Assembly: GCF_009696315.1 (NCBI RefSeq)
Contig: NZ_VUMG01000001.1
Location: 62,001-126,000, forward strand
Length of the DNA: 64,000 nucleotides
Reading direction: 5' to 3'
Source: Cutibacterium porci
GTDB lineage: Bacteria; Actinomycetota; Actinomycetes; Propionibacteriales; Propionibacteriaceae
The position numbers were made by a program, and so were the translations under genes. The notes beneath the pieces are model-generated. The model worked only from the letters and a program-made list of their open reading frames with translations. It had not been told where the DNA came from and ran no database searches. This document shows, one piece after another, positions 63,129-64,000 of this stretch. Within the stretch, counting starts at the first letter, position 1. Every line of letters starts with the position of its first letter.

Positions 63129-63208
63129 GTGGCTCCTTCGCCGACGCTGGGAAGATCACCAAAAGTGTCTCACTTCGGTTGGGAAAAACGTGCACCCACC
63201 CGGCCAAT

Positions 63209-63218
63209 TGTGCGCACA
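63209..63218. promoter_or_regulatory. Palindrome in the lrp-ord divergent promoter
   Basis: TGTGCGCACA, a perfect 10-bp palindrome, sits in the 298-bp gap between the divergent Lrp and ord genes. It could be a regulator site; no other gene is seen in this gap. Confidence 0.35.
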
Positions 63219-63426
63219 TCTGTCACATGGGCCGCTGCACAAACTCCCAGTGCCAGGGTAGGGGCCGAACGGATCAACGAAGAGCCGTCGACCTGCACAG
63301 CCGCAGGTCAGGGCAGGCCCCCTTCGGCTGCAGAGATGCCGCCAGCACAGCGCGTGTGACTGACAGTGACGCCACAAGGAAGCCGGCTCGCTTCAGCATC
63401 AGACATCGTCGTCAGGAGGAACCACA

Positions 63427-64000
63427 ATGACCGCCACTACCCCCATCCGAGTCGTCCAGTGGGGCCTGGGAGCGATGGGCCAGGGCATGGCCAAACTCAT
63501 CGCGGCCAAGGACGGGCTTGACCTCGTCGGAGCCATTGACGTTAATCCAGCCCTTGATGGCAAGGATGTTGGCGAGGTTCTCGGCACCGATCCGCTGGGA
63601 GTCAGCGTCACCACCGACCCGGCGTCCATCCTCGATTCCAGCAAGGTCGATGTCGTCACCATCGCCACAACCTCGTGGGTGCGCGATCAGATCGCCGATC
63701 TACGCACCATCATCACCGCTGGCATCAATGTCGTAAGCATCGCCGAAGAGATGTCCTGTCCCGAGGCTCAAAACCCCGATCTAGCCAAGGAACTTGATGA
63801 CCTCGCCAAAAAGCACGGTGTTTCGGCCGTCGGCGTCGGCGTCAACCCCGGATTCGTACTTGACCACCTCGTCGTCGCCCTCTGCTCCGGAAACCAGGAA
63901 GTCACCCATATCGAGGCCCGCCGTGTCAACGACCTCGCCCCGTACGGCCAAACTGTCCTGCGAACTCAGGGAGTCGGTACCACGCCCGAGGAATTCAAGG
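63427..64000 (+). CDS. ord: 2,4-diaminopentanoate dehydrogenase, N-terminal part
   Basis: The frame is open to the right window edge; 191 residues are visible. The N-terminal dinucleotide-binding motif is V-V-Q-W-G-L-G-A-M-G-Q-G, as in dihydrodipicolinate-reductase-like 2,4-diaminopentanoate dehydrogenases, followed by V-G-A-I-D and GVNPGFVLDHLVV. The enzyme acts in oxidative fermentation of ornithine. An AGGAGGA site precedes the ATG. The other ornithine genes (ortAB, oraSE, orr) would be expected just downstream. A related dehydrogenase of another pathway is possible. Confidence 0.8.
   Translation, partial: MTATTPIRVVQWGLGAMGQGMAKLIAAKDGLDLVGAIDVNPALDGKDVGEVLGTDPLGVSVTTDPASILDSSKVDVVTIATTSWVRDQIADLRTIITAGINVVSIAEEMSCPEAQNPDLAKELDDLAKKHGVSAVGVGVNPGFVLDHLVVALCSGNQEVTHIEARRVNDLAPYGQTVLRTQGVGTTPEEFK

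Noticed and set aside
1-64000. rRNA, tRNA, CRISPR arrays, prophage or complete insertion sequences
   Set aside because: No cloverleaf-like segments, repeat-spacer arrays, integrases, phage structural genes or intact transposases were seen in either strand.

Overview
This is a high-GC chromosomal window from a facultatively anaerobic actinobacterium. Gene content and style (copper-responsive CsoR, mycobacterial-type L,D-transpeptidases, FadD15-like acyl-CoA ligase, anaerobic GlpABC, anaerobic sulfatase maturase, Lrp-type regulator beside 2,4-diaminopentanoate dehydrogenase) fit a Cutibacterium/Propionibacterium-like skin or gut resident. The genus is an inference; the window holds no rRNA, tRNA, CRISPR array, prophage or intact insertion sequence that I can see.

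Layout. 1-2.2 kb: the C-terminal end of an LPXTG surface protein (probably a lactocepin-like protease) and a rhodanese. 2.4-10.7 kb: sugar uptake and sulfated-glycan block, with a fructose-family PTS (IIBC plus separate IIA), a ROK repressor, a Cys-type sulfatase with an MFS sugar porter, and the radical-SAM maturase that would activate the sulfatase without oxygen. A transposase relic lies upstream of the PTS. 10.8-17.2 kb: acyl-CoA ligase, endonuclease IV, an SDR/acyltransferase/GyrI-like operon, and a G5/DPBB cell-wall protein. 17.4-20.7 kb: copper operon csoR-copZ-copA with a visible CsoR operator and an internal hairpin; CopZ has a Cys/His/Gly-rich tail. 20.7-22.6 kb: a cluster of five DnaA boxes followed by dnaB. 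22.6-24.6 kb: quinone-reductase-like protein, small membrane protein, 3-methyladenine glycosylase. 24.9-29.1 kb: anaerobic glycerol-3-phosphate dehydrogenase glpABC with its terminator. 29.5-35.4 kb: hydroxyacid dehydrogenase, two MarR regulators, ClC channel, APC permease, YceI protein. 35.5-41.3 kb: an Mre11/Rad50-like pair without a recognisable zinc hook, and a MATE pump with its TetR repressor. 41.5-50.1 kb: PabC-like enzyme, YbaK deacylase, small membrane proteins, L,D-transpeptidase, sugar kinase, NAD synthetase and a eukaryote-type double-domain phosphofructokinase.

50.1-64 kb is the most unusual part. Two alanine dehydrogenase genes, apparently identical in DNA over about 1,153 bp, lie in the same orientation 10,676 bp apart. 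The identity stops exactly at the start codon on one side and inside an 11-bp tandem repeat on the other. Their synonymous codon use (NNT/NNG) is opposite to all neighbours. Copy 1 faces a CycA-type alanine/serine/glycine permease; copy 2 sits behind a double-domain Lrp regulator that diverges from ord (ornithine fermentation). Between the copies are a frameshifted SRAP gene, a lipoprotein, a 42-residue membrane protein, an L,D-transpeptidase, an SH3b/DPBB wall protein, citrate synthase and adenosine deaminase.

Taken together the window suggests anaerobic growth on host glycans, glycerol-3-phosphate and amino acids, with substantial cell-wall remodelling capacity. No wholly new multi-gene system is evident; the best leads are the ald duplication with its strand-biased composition, the extra-origin DnaA-box cluster, and the hook-less Mre11/Rad50-like pair.
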